Below the pieces are notes generated by a model. That model searched no databases. It worked only from the letters and a program-made list of their open reading frames with translations, and was not told where the DNA came from. From Moorena sp. SIO3I8 (GTDB lineage: Bacteria > Cyanobacteriota > Cyanobacteriia > Cyanobacteriales > Coleofasciculaceae), in contig NZ_JAAHHW010000043.1 of the NCBI RefSeq assembly GCF_010692325.1, positions 1 through 52,311 on the forward strand: a stretch of DNA of 52,311 nt, in the 5' to 3' direction. Positions within the stretch are counted from its first letter, which is position 1. Each line of letters begins with the position of its first letter. Of this stretch, positions 43,475-52,311 are shown piece by piece. The position numbers and the translations under genes are program-made.

Positions 43475-43838
43475 ACTTCTTGCAGAAGTAGGGAACAGGG
43501 AACAGGGAACAGGGAACAGGGAACAGGGAACAGGGAACAGGGAACAGAGAGTCAGCTAATGCGCTACGCGCACGCTACGCGAACAGCTAATGCGCTACGC
43601 GCACGCTACGCGAACAGCCACTCCCTGTCCGGTTCGAGGGCGTGAATCAAGTGATAAAAATTATCATGATAATGAGGTACACAGGTTTTTTACTACTTCA
43701 TACCTTGACAGCGCCCGGGTTACCTAATCCCTGCTCCCTGCTCCCTGCTCCCTGCTCCCTGCTCCCTACTCCCTGCTCCCTGCTCCCTGCTCCCTACTCC
43801 CTAAAATTTACCTCACCCAATTAAAAACCGCTATTATA
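43475..43838. repeat. GGGAACA heptamers, palindromic repeats and TIR element
   Basis: 43490-43548 has about eight GGGAACA units. 43556-43617 has two copies of the AGCTAATGCGCTACGCGCAC … GCTACGCGAAC type. 43665-43836 is an element with ATGAGGTACACAGG, CTGCTCC/CTACTCC heptamers (43733-43800) and the right end TTAAAAACCGCTATTA, which finishes 3 bp before the next ATG. Confidence 0.8.
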
Positions 43839-46800
43839 ATGCTAGAGACAACCGCAAATCACAACCAAGATTCCTTGAGAGAACTAATCCGACTGATTAC
43901 TTTTTCTCAGGGAGAATTTTCTTTGATTTTGGCGGTTGGTAACTATGGGGTATTGAGGAGACAAATTATTGAGCAGTTGCAGGAGCAATGTTCTATTCCG
44001 ATCAGGGAGCTGGTCTTAAAGCAATCGGTTAAAACTCTCTATACCACTATTGTGGAAGAGCTAGGTCCGGAACAGCCGGAGGCGTTGATGGTATCTGGGA
44101 TAGACTCAGTAAGTTGCATTGAGGAAGTGCTGACAGCAACCAACCAGATCCGGGAAGAGTTTCGGAACTTTCGGTTTCCACTGGTGTTGTGGGTGACGGA
44201 TAAGTTGCTGCAAATGCTAATTCGCTCAGTGCCAGATTTCCACAGTTGGTCAAGCTGTGTTGATTTTGTGATTAGCAGCGGTCAATTAATTCAGTTTATT
44301 GAGCAAACCACTGATCAGGTGTTTGCCAAGGTGGTAGCCTCCCGTGAAACTGAGTTTGTGCACAGTTGTACTCTGAATTTAAACAAAGACTCTGGATCCT
44401 ATGTGGAATTACACTCAGCACGACAGGACCTGGAAAAGCGGGGAGTGGCCTTAGCCCCAGAGTTAGAAGCCAGTTTGGAATTTGTGCTGGGTCGAGTGGC
44501 TGATAATTGTCAAGAAGAGTCTCGACAGCATTATGAGCGCAGTTTAGCTCTGTGGAAACAAACCGATAACCTGGAACGCCGTGGACATGTACTATTCTGT
44601 TTAGGCTTGTGGTGGGCTGGTTATGCACAGTGGCATCAAGCTGAGAAGGAGCAAGCTTGTGAACAAGCAAAAGTTTATTTTCAGGAATCGGTTGAGGTTC
44701 TTGAGCAGGCTAATCGCCCAGACTTAGCTGCCAAATTTATTAATTTTTGGGGAGAGGCACTTCAGCGACAGTCAGATTGGGAGCAGTTAGAGAAAGTGGC
44801 CAACAAAGCCTTGGCGCTCCATCAAACCTATTCTGATCCGTTCAGAATGGCACGAGGTTATGGCTTTTTGGCTGAAGTAGCCCTAGCAAAATCAGCCTTT
44901 AAGAAAGCACAAAAGTCTTCCAAAAAAGCGCTTTTTCTGCAATCAACGGCATCAGCTAAGATAGTCAATCCCTCACCAGAACAACAAGCTTTATTAGACT
45001 GGGAAAAGTCTTTTGTCAAGGGTTGGTATTTATTTTCCTTGGGGCGAGCACTGCTTGGGACTATGCGATCGCAAAAACATGTTCCTCAATTACAAGCAGC
45101 ACTTTATAACTTGGAAACCGCTAGAGCAGAAACCAAACCCCACTATGATCCAGAACTTTATATTGGTATCCTGAGGGAATTACACCAGGCCTATTGCCAA
45201 CAAGGGGACTATCTCACTGCCTTTGAGATTAAACAAGACCAACAGGGGATTGAGAGCCGGTTTGGGTTTCGGGCATTCATTGGTGCTGGTCGATTGCAGC
45301 CCAAGCAGCAGGTAACTAACCCAGTTTTAGCAACAGTTGAGTGTTCAGAAAGGATAGCGCCAGAAATTGCCGCTTCTGGCAGGGAACGCCATGTTAATCG
45401 CCTGATTGAGCGCATGGAACAGGTGGGCTCTAGACTAACTGTGATTCATGGACAGTCCGGGGCGGGGAAAAGTTCGATGATTGAGGCGGGATTAATACCA
45501 GCATTAGAACGCAAAACCATTAATACCCGTCGGGTATTACCGGTTTTGCAGCGAGTTTATAGTAATTGGATTCAAGAATTAGGCAAATCCTTAACAAACA
45601 CGCTGGAGAAGAGAGTACATTTACCATCTGTGCCTGCTAAGCTTGATTCAACCGCCCTCATTCTTGAGCAGTTGCGCAAAAATGCTAGGCAAAATTTGCT
45701 TACTGTTTTAATTTTTGACCAGTTTGAAGAGTTTTTAGCAGTTTGCTCAGACCCCAAGCAGAGGCGAGGTTTTTATTATTTTTTGCGAGACTGTCTGAAT
45801 ATTCCTTTTGTGAAGGTAATCTTGTCTGTGCGCGAGGATTATTTACATTGCCTGTTGGAATTTAATAAGTTCAAAATCGATTTAGAGGTTATTAATAATA
45901 ATATTTTAGATAAGAGGATTCTGTTTCACTTGGGGAATCTTACCCCAGCAGATGCCAAATTATATCTTCAACGGTTAACGGAGCAAGCTCAGTTTCCCTT
46001 AGAGCAAGCACTGATTGATAAATTAGTGGAGGATTTAGGGAAAGAATTAGGAGAGATTATACCAATTGAGTTGCAAGTGGTAGGGGCGCAACTGGAACGA
46101 AACAAAATTACCACCCTACAACAGTATCAACACCTAGGGCATAACCCAAAAGCTGAATTAGTCAACCAATACTTAGAAGAAGTAGTGGAAGCCTGTGGTG
46201 CTGATAACAAACGGGCCGCTGAATTAGTGTTGTACTTGCTAACGGATGAAAACAACACCCGCCCTCTCAAAACTCGCCATGATTTGGAAAAAGAATTAAA
46301 AGCCTTGGCCGCTGATGTAGATACAGAGCTAGAACGATTAGATGTAGTGTTGGAAATTTTTGTGAAATCTGGCTTAGTGCTGCTGTTGCCAGAGATTTAT
46401 AGCGATCGCTATCAATTAGTCCATGATTATCTAGTAGATTTCATTCGACAACGACAAGGGGCTGACATGAGAGCAGAACTTGAAAAAGAGCGAGAGGCGC
46501 GACAACGGCTTCAGAAACGGTTGGTGATGGGGTTAGGGGGATTTAGCGTGGTGATGACTATACTAGCAGCTATCGCCATATGGCTGTGGCAATCGGCAAA
46601 ATTCCACGAAAGAGAGGCGATCCTTACTAAACTCAACGCTAAATATAAGCTTTCTTTTCTTGTAGATGAAAATCAGCTTGATGCCCTTTTAAGCATCATC
46701 AAGGCAGGGAAACGATTAAACTCTAAAATAGCAAAATCAGACCTTGAAAAAGAGACTGTATCTAACCTCTGGCAAGCAGTCAACTTAATCCAAGAACACC

Positions 46801-48683
46801 ATCGTTTAGAGGGACATCAAGGTAATGTCTTGAGTGTCAGTGTCAGTCCTGATAATCAGCTAATTGCCTCAGCTAGCTCTGATCAAACCATCAAACTGTG
46901 GAGTCGTGATGGCAAATTGATTAAAGACTTAAAAGGACATCAGGAGACAGTGTGGTGCGTTAGTTTTAGCCCTGATAATCAAATCATTGCCTCTGCCAGT
47001 AAAGACAAAACCATTAAACTCTGGCATCGCGATGGCACCTTAATTAACACCTTAACAGGACATGGTAAGGGGGTGAAGTGGGTAAGTTTTAGCCCGGATG
47101 GTCAGACCATTGCGTCAGCCAGTAGTGATAAAACTATTAAACTCTGGAACCGTGATGGGACTTTGATCAAAACCTTGACAGGACATAAGGATGCTGTGTT
47201 GAGTGTTAGTTTTAGCAATGACGGAGAGTTAATTGCTTCCGCCAGTAAGGACAAAACGGTCAAACTCTGGAGTAGTGATGGTACATTCATCAAAACTCTA
47301 GAAGGGCATGACAAGGCTGTTTGGAGTGTAATTTTTAGCCCGGATAGTCAGACCATTGCTTCAGCTAGTGATGATCGGACCGTTAAACTTTGGAACCGTG
47401 ATGGAACCTTAGCGAAAACCTTGCCAGGATATGATCATCCTATCAACAGCGTCAGCTTTAGTCCGGATGGTAAGTGGATTGCTTCAGGGAGTAGTGACGG
47501 AAAAATCCAACTCTGGACTGGTAAGGGTACACTAATTTCAACCCTTCCTGGTCATAAAGATATTGTCAATCAGGTTAGTTTCACTCCTGACAGTAAGATG
47601 CTAGCCTCAGCTAGTGTTGATTTCACTGTCAAACTTTGGAGTCTTGACCAAACCTGGCCTAAGGTTTTCCAACCTACCACCTATACAGTCTATGGTTATG
47701 GTGCTAGTTTTAGCCCGGATGGTGAGATAATTGCCTCTGGTAGTCGAGATGATAACACGGTCAAACTCTGGAACCCGGAGAAGCAGATTCGGGAACTCAC
47801 CCTCCAGGGACATCAGGATTTTGTGAATGGGGTTGATTTCAGCCCCGATGGTCAGTTAATTGCCACCGCCAGTAATGACAGGACGGTCAAACTCTGGAAT
47901 GGCCAGGGGAAACTGCTACATACTCTAGAGGGGCATAGCGCTCCAGTTTATAGCGTTAGTTTCAGTCCTGATAGCCAAATTATTGCCTCTGCTAGTGAGG
48001 ATAGCACAGTAAAACTCTGGAGCAGGGAAGGGAAATTGCTACGTACTTTAGCGGGACATACAGATGCCATTAATCGGGTCACTTTCAGTCCCAATGGTCA
48101 GTTAATTGCCTCTGCTAGTAATGACAATACGGTGAAACTCTGGAACCAGAACGGAACTCTAATTACTACCCTGACTGGGGATAGGAAGTTGTCCTCCCTT
48201 AGTTTCAGCCCCGATGGTAAGCGGATTGTGGCAGGTGCGGCCCGTGGTTCTATAGTAATCTGGAGTCGTAAAGACATCTCCTGGCAGCAATTCGCATCTA
48301 AAAAAGGAGTAGGGCATACAAAAACTGTTTATGATGTTAGTTTCCACCCCAATCGAGACATTATTGCTTCTGCTAGTGCGGATGGAACAGTTAAACTATG
48401 GAACCCCAATGGACTTTTAATCGGAACGTTAAGCGAGGGTTCTGAACCTGTGGAGTCTGTGAATTTCAGTCCAGACGGTGAAACCCTAGTCTCGATTAAC
48501 GCAGCGAATCGGGTGAGTATTTGGAATTTAGATTACAGTCAATATTTAGATTACAGTCAATCAAACGATGTGAATTACTTACTGAAGCGTGGTTGTGATC
48601 AGCTTGGTAATTATCTTAAAAATAATCTGAACGTCAAGAAAGAAGACAGAACACTCTGTGAGGGAATTGAGGAGCAAGAGTAA
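43839..48683 (+). CDS. STAND NTPase with degenerate N-terminal P-loop domain, TPRs and 14 WD40 repeats
   Basis: 1614 residues. About 1-165: STAND-like fold with a broken P-loop (LILAVGNYGVLRRQIIEQLQ) but a Walker-B-like ALMVSGIDSV. About 195-480: TPR-like helices (RRGHVLFCLGLWWAGYAQWH). About 500-890: nSTAND1 ATPase, GRERHVNRLIERM, Walker A GQSGAGKSS (538-546), Walker B LTVLIFDQFEEF. About 895-922: one membrane helix (LVMGLGGFSVVMTILAAIAI). About 988-1590: 14 WD40 repeats of the GHxxxVxSVSFSPDGxxIASAS-type with VKLW ends, enough for two seven-bladed propellers. Such proteins are probable sensors in signalling or conflict systems. ATG follows the repeat element by 3 bp. Confidence 0.9.
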   Translation: MLETTANHNQDSLRELIRLITFSQGEFSLILAVGNYGVLRRQIIEQLQEQCSIPIRELVLKQSVKTLYTTIVEELGPEQPEALMVSGIDSVSCIEEVLTATNQIREEFRNFRFPLVLWVTDKLLQMLIRSVPDFHSWSSCVDFVISSGQLIQFIEQTTDQVFAKVVASRETEFVHSCTLNLNKDSGSYVELHSARQDLEKRGVALAPELEASLEFVLGRVADNCQEESRQHYERSLALWKQTDNLERRGHVLFCLGLWWAGYAQWHQAEKEQACEQAKVYFQESVEVLEQANRPDLAAKFINFWGEALQRQSDWEQLEKVANKALALHQTYSDPFRMARGYGFLAEVALAKSAFKKAQKSSKKALFLQSTASAKIVNPSPEQQALLDWEKSFVKGWYLFSLGRALLGTMRSQKHVPQLQAALYNLETARAETKPHYDPELYIGILRELHQAYCQQGDYLTAFEIKQDQQGIESRFGFRAFIGAGRLQPKQQVTNPVLATVECSERIAPEIAASGRERHVNRLIERMEQVGSRLTVIHGQSGAGKSSMIEAGLIPALERKTINTRRVLPVLQRVYSNWIQELGKSLTNTLEKRVHLPSVPAKLDSTALILEQLRKNARQNLLTVLIFDQFEEFLAVCSDPKQRRGFYYFLRDCLNIPFVKVILSVREDYLHCLLEFNKFKIDLEVINNNILDKRILFHLGNLTPADAKLYLQRLTEQAQFPLEQALIDKLVEDLGKELGEIIPIELQVVGAQLERNKITTLQQYQHLGHNPKAELVNQYLEEVVEACGADNKRAAELVLYLLTDENNTRPLKTRHDLEKELKALAADVDTELERLDVVLEIFVKSGLVLLLPEIYSDRYQLVHDYLVDFIRQRQGADMRAELEKEREARQRLQKRLVMGLGGFSVVMTILAAIAIWLWQSAKFHEREAILTKLNAKYKLSFLVDENQLDALLSIIKAGKRLNSKIAKSDLEKETVSNLWQAVNLIQEHHRLEGHQGNVLSVSVSPDNQLIASASSDQTIKLWSRDGKLIKDLKGHQETVWCVSFSPDNQIIASASKDKTIKLWHRDGTLINTLTGHGKGVKWVSFSPDGQTIASASSDKTIKLWNRDGTLIKTLTGHKDAVLSVSFSNDGELIASASKDKTVKLWSSDGTFIKTLEGHDKAVWSVIFSPDSQTIASASDDRTVKLWNRDGTLAKTLPGYDHPINSVSFSPDGKWIASGSSDGKIQLWTGKGTLISTLPGHKDIVNQVSFTPDSKMLASASVDFTVKLWSLDQTWPKVFQPTTYTVYGYGASFSPDGEIIASGSRDDNTVKLWNPEKQIRELTLQGHQDFVNGVDFSPDGQLIATASNDRTVKLWNGQGKLLHTLEGHSAPVYSVSFSPDSQIIASASEDSTVKLWSREGKLLRTLAGHTDAINRVTFSPNGQLIASASNDNTVKLWNQNGTLITTLTGDRKLSSLSFSPDGKRIVAGAARGSIVIWSRKDISWQQFASKKGVGHTKTVYDVSFHPNRDIIASASADGTVKLWNPNGLLIGTLSEGSEPVESVNFSPDGETLVSINAANRVSIWNLDYSQYLDYSQSNDVNYLLKRGCDQLGNYLKNNLNVKKEDRTLCEGIEEQE

Positions 48684-48694
48684 ATTAGCTGGAA

Positions 48695-48815
48695 TATATA
48701 GCAGTTCTCACAGTCATGAGATACAAAAGATTTTTTCCCGACTCCCGACTCCCGACTCCCGACTCCCATTAACCCACAACTTGTGTAACTCACCCAATTA
48801 AGAACTGCTATATAT
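48695..48815. mobile_element. TIR-bounded repeat element, copy 4 (TATATAGCAGTTCT … AGAACTGCTATATA)
   Basis: 121 bp with 14-bp terminal inverted repeats, an ATGAGATACAAAAG box and four CGACTCC heptamers. It is the shortest and most symmetric member of this family in the window. Confidence 0.7.
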
Positions 48816-48840
48816 GATCAATCTCTAGCTGAAGCGGACT

Positions 48841-49092
48841 CTACTGAAGTCCCGATTGTGGAATGTCGTAGCGTGGCGGTCTAGGATCTGGATCTTGGGG
48901 CTCTCTTGCGCCAGCAGCGGTATCAAATATAGTGTATTTAAGGAATGAAACATCCTCCAATAGACTATTCTCACTATAGTCAGGTTCGGTGATTAAGTTC
49001 CAGGAAGCTGTCTCCATAGCCAAAACCTGAGTAGCAGTGATTGTAGATATTGCTGTCATCCCTAGTAGGGAAAGAATTTTATAACATTTCAT
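48841..49092 (-). CDS. Small secreted protein of unknown function
   Basis: 83 residues from ATG 49092: a clear signal peptide (MKCYKILSLLGMTAISTITA TQVLA) then a short polar chain ending DPDPRPPRYDIPQSG. An ATG at 49125 would add 11 residues before the signal. No family recognised. Confidence 0.55.
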   Translation of the reverse strand: MKCYKILSLLGMTAISTITATQVLAMETASWNLITEPDYSENSLLEDVSFLKYTIFDTAAGAREPQDPDPRPPRYDIPQSGLQ

Positions 49093-49125
49093 AACTGGAC
49101 TCCGTGGGTTCTCTGCTAATTCCAA

Positions 49126-49758
49126 CTCTACTCATATATACATTTATCCCAGATTGATGGCTCAGATCAGGAAAGTCTCTGAGTGTAGAATATCGTAGCT
49201 TTAGCGGTTTAGACGAATCTGCCGAGGGAAAGTTCCCCATGAATAATTTAGAATTAAGAATGAAGAATTAAGAATTAAGAATTAAGAATTAAGAATTAAG
49301 AATTGAGAATGAAGAATTAAGAATGAAGAATGAAGAATGAAGAATGAAGAATGAAGAATGAAGAATTGAGAATTAAGAATTTAGAAGTCTGGCTGCTGAC
49401 TGCTGGCTGCTGGCTTTTGGCGTAAGCATTCAGCTATCAGCTATCAGCGTGTCGCGTATCAGCTATCAGCTAATGCACTACTTGAGGTGCTACTTGAGGT
49501 GCTATCAGCCAATGGCTGACGGCTGACGGCTGACGGCTGAATGCTTACCTTTTGGCTTCTGGCTTCTGGCTTCTGGCTTCTGGCTTCTGGCTTCTACCTC
49601 CTACATTCATTCTACATTATCCCTTCTTAATTCTACATTCTTAATTCTCCCTTCTACCTTCTCAATTCTACCTTCTTAATTCTACCTTCTTAATTCTCCC
49701 TTCTACCTTCTTAATTCTACATTCTTAATTCTCCCTTCTTAATTCTACATTCTACATT
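49126..49758. repeat. Large mixed heptamer-repeat field
   Basis: 49247-49388 is a GAATTAA/GAATGAA array. 49391-49545 has GGCTGCT, AGCTATC and GGCTGAC units. 49553-49600 has seven to eight CTTCTGG units. 49600-49762 has TTCTACA/TTCTTAA-type units, complementary to the first array. This gives an inverted-repeat layout of more than 450 bp. No gene. Confidence 0.85.
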
Positions 49759-50169
49759 CTAAGAACGTTTTACTTTCGAGCAAAGCTGATTCAGTAACTC
49801 CTTTGGAATGGCCTCAAAATTTTCTAACAGGAAATCCATTAAGGCCAGATGATACAAGGAATCGGAAGAGGGAGTTTTATAGCGAGGACCTTGGGCCAGC
49901 CAGCTGTTGACAGCGTAACTTGAGCGGCAGCAGATGTTACCGATGTCTTCTTGCTTCACTTGCCATTTTTGGTAAAACTCCTGGGGGGTCATGGATAGTC
50001 GGCAGTAGCTGTATAGGTAGATCAAGATTTCTTCTCGCTCGGTTATGGGACGAGGATAAGCATGTTCCCATGTGGATTGGCTCCTGGCAATTTGGGCAAG
50101 GCGGTTTAGGGCTCGCTGACAGTGAATCAGATGATTGAGATGATCATTAGATCGTTTATCTGGCATCAT
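49759..50169 (-). CDS. Cyanobacterial protein of unknown function, HTH-like
   Basis: 136 residues, helical. A helix-turn-helix-like stretch (MTPQEFYQKWQVKQEDIGNI CCRSSYAVNSWLAQGPRY) may bind DNA: 'EFYxKWxVxxxxIAxICxRSxxTVxxWL' with a small helical tail. Not recognised further. ATG at 50169 or at 50166. A plus-strand hairpin lies upstream. Confidence 0.6.
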   Translation of the reverse strand: MMPDKRSNDHLNHLIHCQRALNRLAQIARSQSTWEHAYPRPITEREEILIYLYSYCRLSMTPQEFYQKWQVKQEDIGNICCRSSYAVNSWLAQGPRYKTPSSDSLYHLALMDFLLENFEAIPKELLNQLCSKVKRS

Positions 50170-50847
50170 GGAATTACCTCACACATAGCTTGTGACTGAG
50201 GACATAAGCCGCGCTTCTTAGTTGACGTGGAAAGCGCGGCTTTTTGTCCATAAATATTATCGAAATATCGGACATTTTTATTATTACTAATATCTCGGTA
50301 AATGTCAAGGGGTATTTTTTAAATTTTAAACATTTTTTTACAAAGTTAAAAAAATGAGTAGTTTGGGGGTTTATCTAGAGATAAAATCAATTTGGTAATG
50401 TAATTTTACATTAGGTATCAGGGAGCATGGAGTAGGGAGTAGGGAGCAGGGAGCAGGTAAAATAAATATGTCCTAAGCTTTGCTTATACTGCTATATAGT
50501 AAACTTTTGAATGCATGACTTTTTCATAAAAACTTGTGTTTAAAACCCAGATATAAACGCGCTTATATGTGTCAACTGCATTGTCAACTGCATTGTCAAC
50601 AAGCACAATTCACTCCAAGATTCCGGAATCCTGTTTTTTGTGGCTGTAGTATAAATCAAGCAGGATTTACCCGATTCAAGGAGCATTGCTGATTCGGGAA
50701 AGCTGAAGCTGCGCGAACGGTATAATATTAGACCAGTGGATGGAAATTATCCTTAGATCATAAATGGAGTAAATTCGGTTTTACCGAACCTACCTTATTT
50801 TTACTGCTGTTGTTTATAGTCAACCTTTTCTATGGAGCAAATATGTA
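50170..50847. other. Non-coding region with terminator-like hairpin
   Basis: Hairpin at 50206-50245, AT-rich stretch at 50240-50400, GGGAGTA/GGGAGCA heptamers at 50420-50455, and further unique sequence. Near 50583 TTGTCAACTGCA is repeated twice. Promoters for the genes at each side are expected here, but none is clear. Confidence 0.55.
50206..50245 (+). terminator. Rho-independent terminator-like hairpin
   Basis: AAGCCGCGCTT (50206-50216) and AAGCGCGGCTT (50232-50242) form a perfect 11-bp stem with a 15-nt loop, followed by TTTTTG. It points rightward, with no plus-strand gene before it; the upstream DNA is the minus-strand gene at 49759. Confidence 0.6.
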
Positions 50848-51567
50848 ATGAACAAGCTTAATACGATGAAATTTATACTTGCATTATTCACACTTATTGG
50901 GTTATTTACTACTCCCATAAATGCTCTGGAGCGTCGCCCGATTGAATCAATACCTACCGAAGAATTGGCCAAAGAGACAATGGGGATGAAAAGAAATGGT
51001 GATTCTCTCAACATAGCATGGTATTTATTACCGGAAGTCTATGGCTTACCTTCACAACCAGTAGTGCTAATTGCAGTTGTCAAAGGGAAGATTAGTCCTT
51101 TTGGTGTTCCTACATTTTCCTCTGAGATTGAAACCCAGAAAGTCCTAAAAGTTACCTATACTAATTCTAAGGGCATACCTAGAGAATTAGTGCCAGTCCC
51201 GAAAACGGCTGATATTAGTTATTTGGTAACGGTATTAAAACCATTATTATCGAAATTTGTGGGGCCATTTGGCGAAGGAATGTGGTTTTTTACCTATAAA
51301 AACGTTGATATCTTTGGGAATCAGATTGTGTCCCCTTATGAAACTGGAGAATTAAAAATTGATATGGATATTCCAGACGAACCGTCAAATTATGAAGCTG
51401 GAGAATTAAAAATTGACCTTGGTATTCCAGAAGAACCGTCAAATATTGCTTTGATAAACTTTCCCCTGAATTCCCTCTTTGTTCCAAGACTATGTCCTGG
51501 CGGTAAACCTGCCCATGTATCGTGGAAATATTGCCCATGGGATGGTACACTACTCCCAGAAGATTGA
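50848..51567 (+). CDS. Secreted protein with tandem duplication, unknown function
   Basis: 239 residues. Signal peptide-like N-terminus (KFILALFTLIGLFTTPINAL). A 19-residue tandem duplication is clear: YETGELKIDMDIPDEPSN then YEAGELKIDLGIPEEPSN. The C-terminus has three cysteines (LCPGGKPAHVSWKYCPWDG), too few for a full zinc ribbon, although the CPxxG … CPxDG spacing resembles half of one. ATG 50848 or 50866 (MKFILALFTLIG). No family recognised. Confidence 0.65.
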   Translation: MNKLNTMKFILALFTLIGLFTTPINALERRPIESIPTEELAKETMGMKRNGDSLNIAWYLLPEVYGLPSQPVVLIAVVKGKISPFGVPTFSSEIETQKVLKVTYTNSKGIPRELVPVPKTADISYLVTVLKPLLSKFVGPFGEGMWFFTYKNVDIFGNQIVSPYETGELKIDMDIPDEPSNYEAGELKIDLGIPEEPSNIALINFPLNSLFVPRLCPGGKPAHVSWKYCPWDGTLLPED

Positions 51568-52068
51568 TCCCGCCTCCCCGCCCCACACTTCCCGGGTGCA
51601 TCTCAATGCATGCTGTTTGACGAGGTGGGTGGAATGGGCATCTTGCCCGTTACAATTGGACGGACTGTCCCAATACTGGCTACCGCGAAAATCAGGGCGA
51701 GTCCGTCCCGATGCTGCTGGCGAAATATAAGTTAACATCAGCCGTGGTGAGTATGCCGTTAATCGCGTTATACAACTAATGACATTTTCAGGGCTGATAA
51801 CGGAATACCTTGTCAATAAGCATGTTTTGTCAAGTAACGCCTTTTGCTTCCGTTGCCTCAACCCAACCTACCCCATGTACTCAAGTCAGTCAACCAGGGC
51901 TATTTGCCTGTGCCACCTATTACCTATTACCTATTACCTATTACCTATTACCCATTACCTATTACAAGCGTGTTAAGAAATGTTTCGCCAGCCGCATCCG
52001 TCCCTAACGCACCCTACTGGAGTGACCACTCTTAAAAAGTGCATTATACAGAAAAATCTTGATCAGTC
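51568..52068. other. Non-coding region with a small palindrome and CTATTAC heptamers
   Basis: GGGCATCTTGCCCG near 51637 resembles a REP palindrome. 51917-51964 is a CTATTAC heptamer array. Open frames through it are repeat artefacts. Nothing else recognised. Confidence 0.55.
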
Positions 52069-52311
52069 TCAAAAACAGCGGTTTTGGTGTTTGAGTTTGA
52101 CTCGTGCATCTTCTGTGGTAAATTGCCACACTACTTTGGCACAGGCATTGTTCCGCTCCTGCTGCCAAGCCTCTATCTCATGCATGAAGTTCTTCGGCTG
52201 TAGCCAGGCGACGGTCAAGACATTGTTTGGACAGAACACACAACTCTGTTTCCGCCACATTGAGCCAACTGCCATTACGTGGGGTGTGAATCATCTCTAA
52301 CCGCCGTGCTA
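52069..52311 (-). pseudogene. IS630-family transposase, C-terminal part, frameshifted
   Basis: Reading leftward from the window edge: RLEMIHTPRNGSWLNVAETE LCVLSKQCLDRRL, the DDE 'HxTPxxGSWLNxAExE' box, then TAEELHA and a stop; the homology resumes in another frame with IEAWQQERNNACAKVVWQFT TEDARVKLKHQNRCF and stops at 52069. The break is near 52175-52190. IS630 elements sometimes use programmed frameshifting, but not normally this near the end, so I call it broken. 5' part lies outside the window. Confidence 0.75.

Noticed and set aside
51779-52035. Overlapping small frames with ITYYLLPITYY peptides
   Set aside because: Translation of the CTATTAC heptamer array.

Overview
The window looks like chromosomal DNA of a filamentous, repeat-rich cyanobacterium. 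Evidence: a cyanobacterial-type ndhB, a TopA without zinc fingers, frequent GCGATCGC (HIP1) octamers, a cobalamin/precorrin methyltransferase, TPR and WD40-STAND proteins, and very many 7-bp tandem repeats (STRR type). The repeat load resembles large marine genomes such as Moorena/Lyngbya, but I cannot fix the genus.

Layout. 1-16 kb is mostly housekeeping: an IS630 transposase tail, an alpha/beta hydrolase, a CobI-type methyltransferase, a TonB-like protein, a HTH protein, a zinc-ribbon protein, a sulfotransferase, ndhB, topA, a TPR protein cut off before its expected CHAT domain, DoxX, a coiled-coil protein and a YihY/BrkB protein. 16.4-26.6 kb is the most interesting part. It is a same-strand island coding for a DUF4112 protein, a trypsin-co-occurring (Trypco1-like) protein, a trypsin-like protease with an in-frame TGA before the catalytic serine, an iSTAND-like protein, a MoxR AAA+ ATPase, a vWA protein, a protein with a helical N-terminus and an FGE-sulfatase (C-type-lectin-like) C-terminus, and a second FGE protein. 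This matches the MoxR/vWA 'ternary' class of NTP-dependent conflict systems predicted computationally. The two FGE genes end in 111-bp segments that look like variable regions of a diversity-generating retroelement. A 536-bp inverted-repeat element sits exactly on the moxR stop/vWA start junction. A REP-associated tyrosine transposase (RAYT) with two families of REP arrays separates the two FGE genes.

26.9-34 kb is accessory: an exostosin-like glycosyltransferase, a HTH gene broken by a palindromic repeat, a DUF433 protein, a ParE-like and a Doc toxin-antitoxin pair with duplicated leaders, a deleted copy of a neighbouring ATPase gene, that ATPase, and an IS200/IS605-type element carrying an IsrB-like RNA-guided nuclease (PLMP motif, RuvC, no HNH) whose arginine-rich helix carries a 10-residue insertion encoded by a genomic repeat.

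34.2-38.2 kb is a complete, tightly overlapping Mrp-type cation/proton antiporter operon in the order C-D-E-F-G-A'-B. 38.6-52.3 kb holds a MuiA-like protein, a DUF29 protein, an orphan antitoxin-like protein, a P-loop ATPase followed by a 1614-residue STAND protein with 14 WD40 repeats, small secreted or unknown proteins, and a frameshifted IS630 transposase at the right edge. Most long intergenic stretches are filled by heptamer arrays, often inside inverted-repeat elements that end a few bases before start codons. No CRISPR array, tRNA or rRNA gene was seen.
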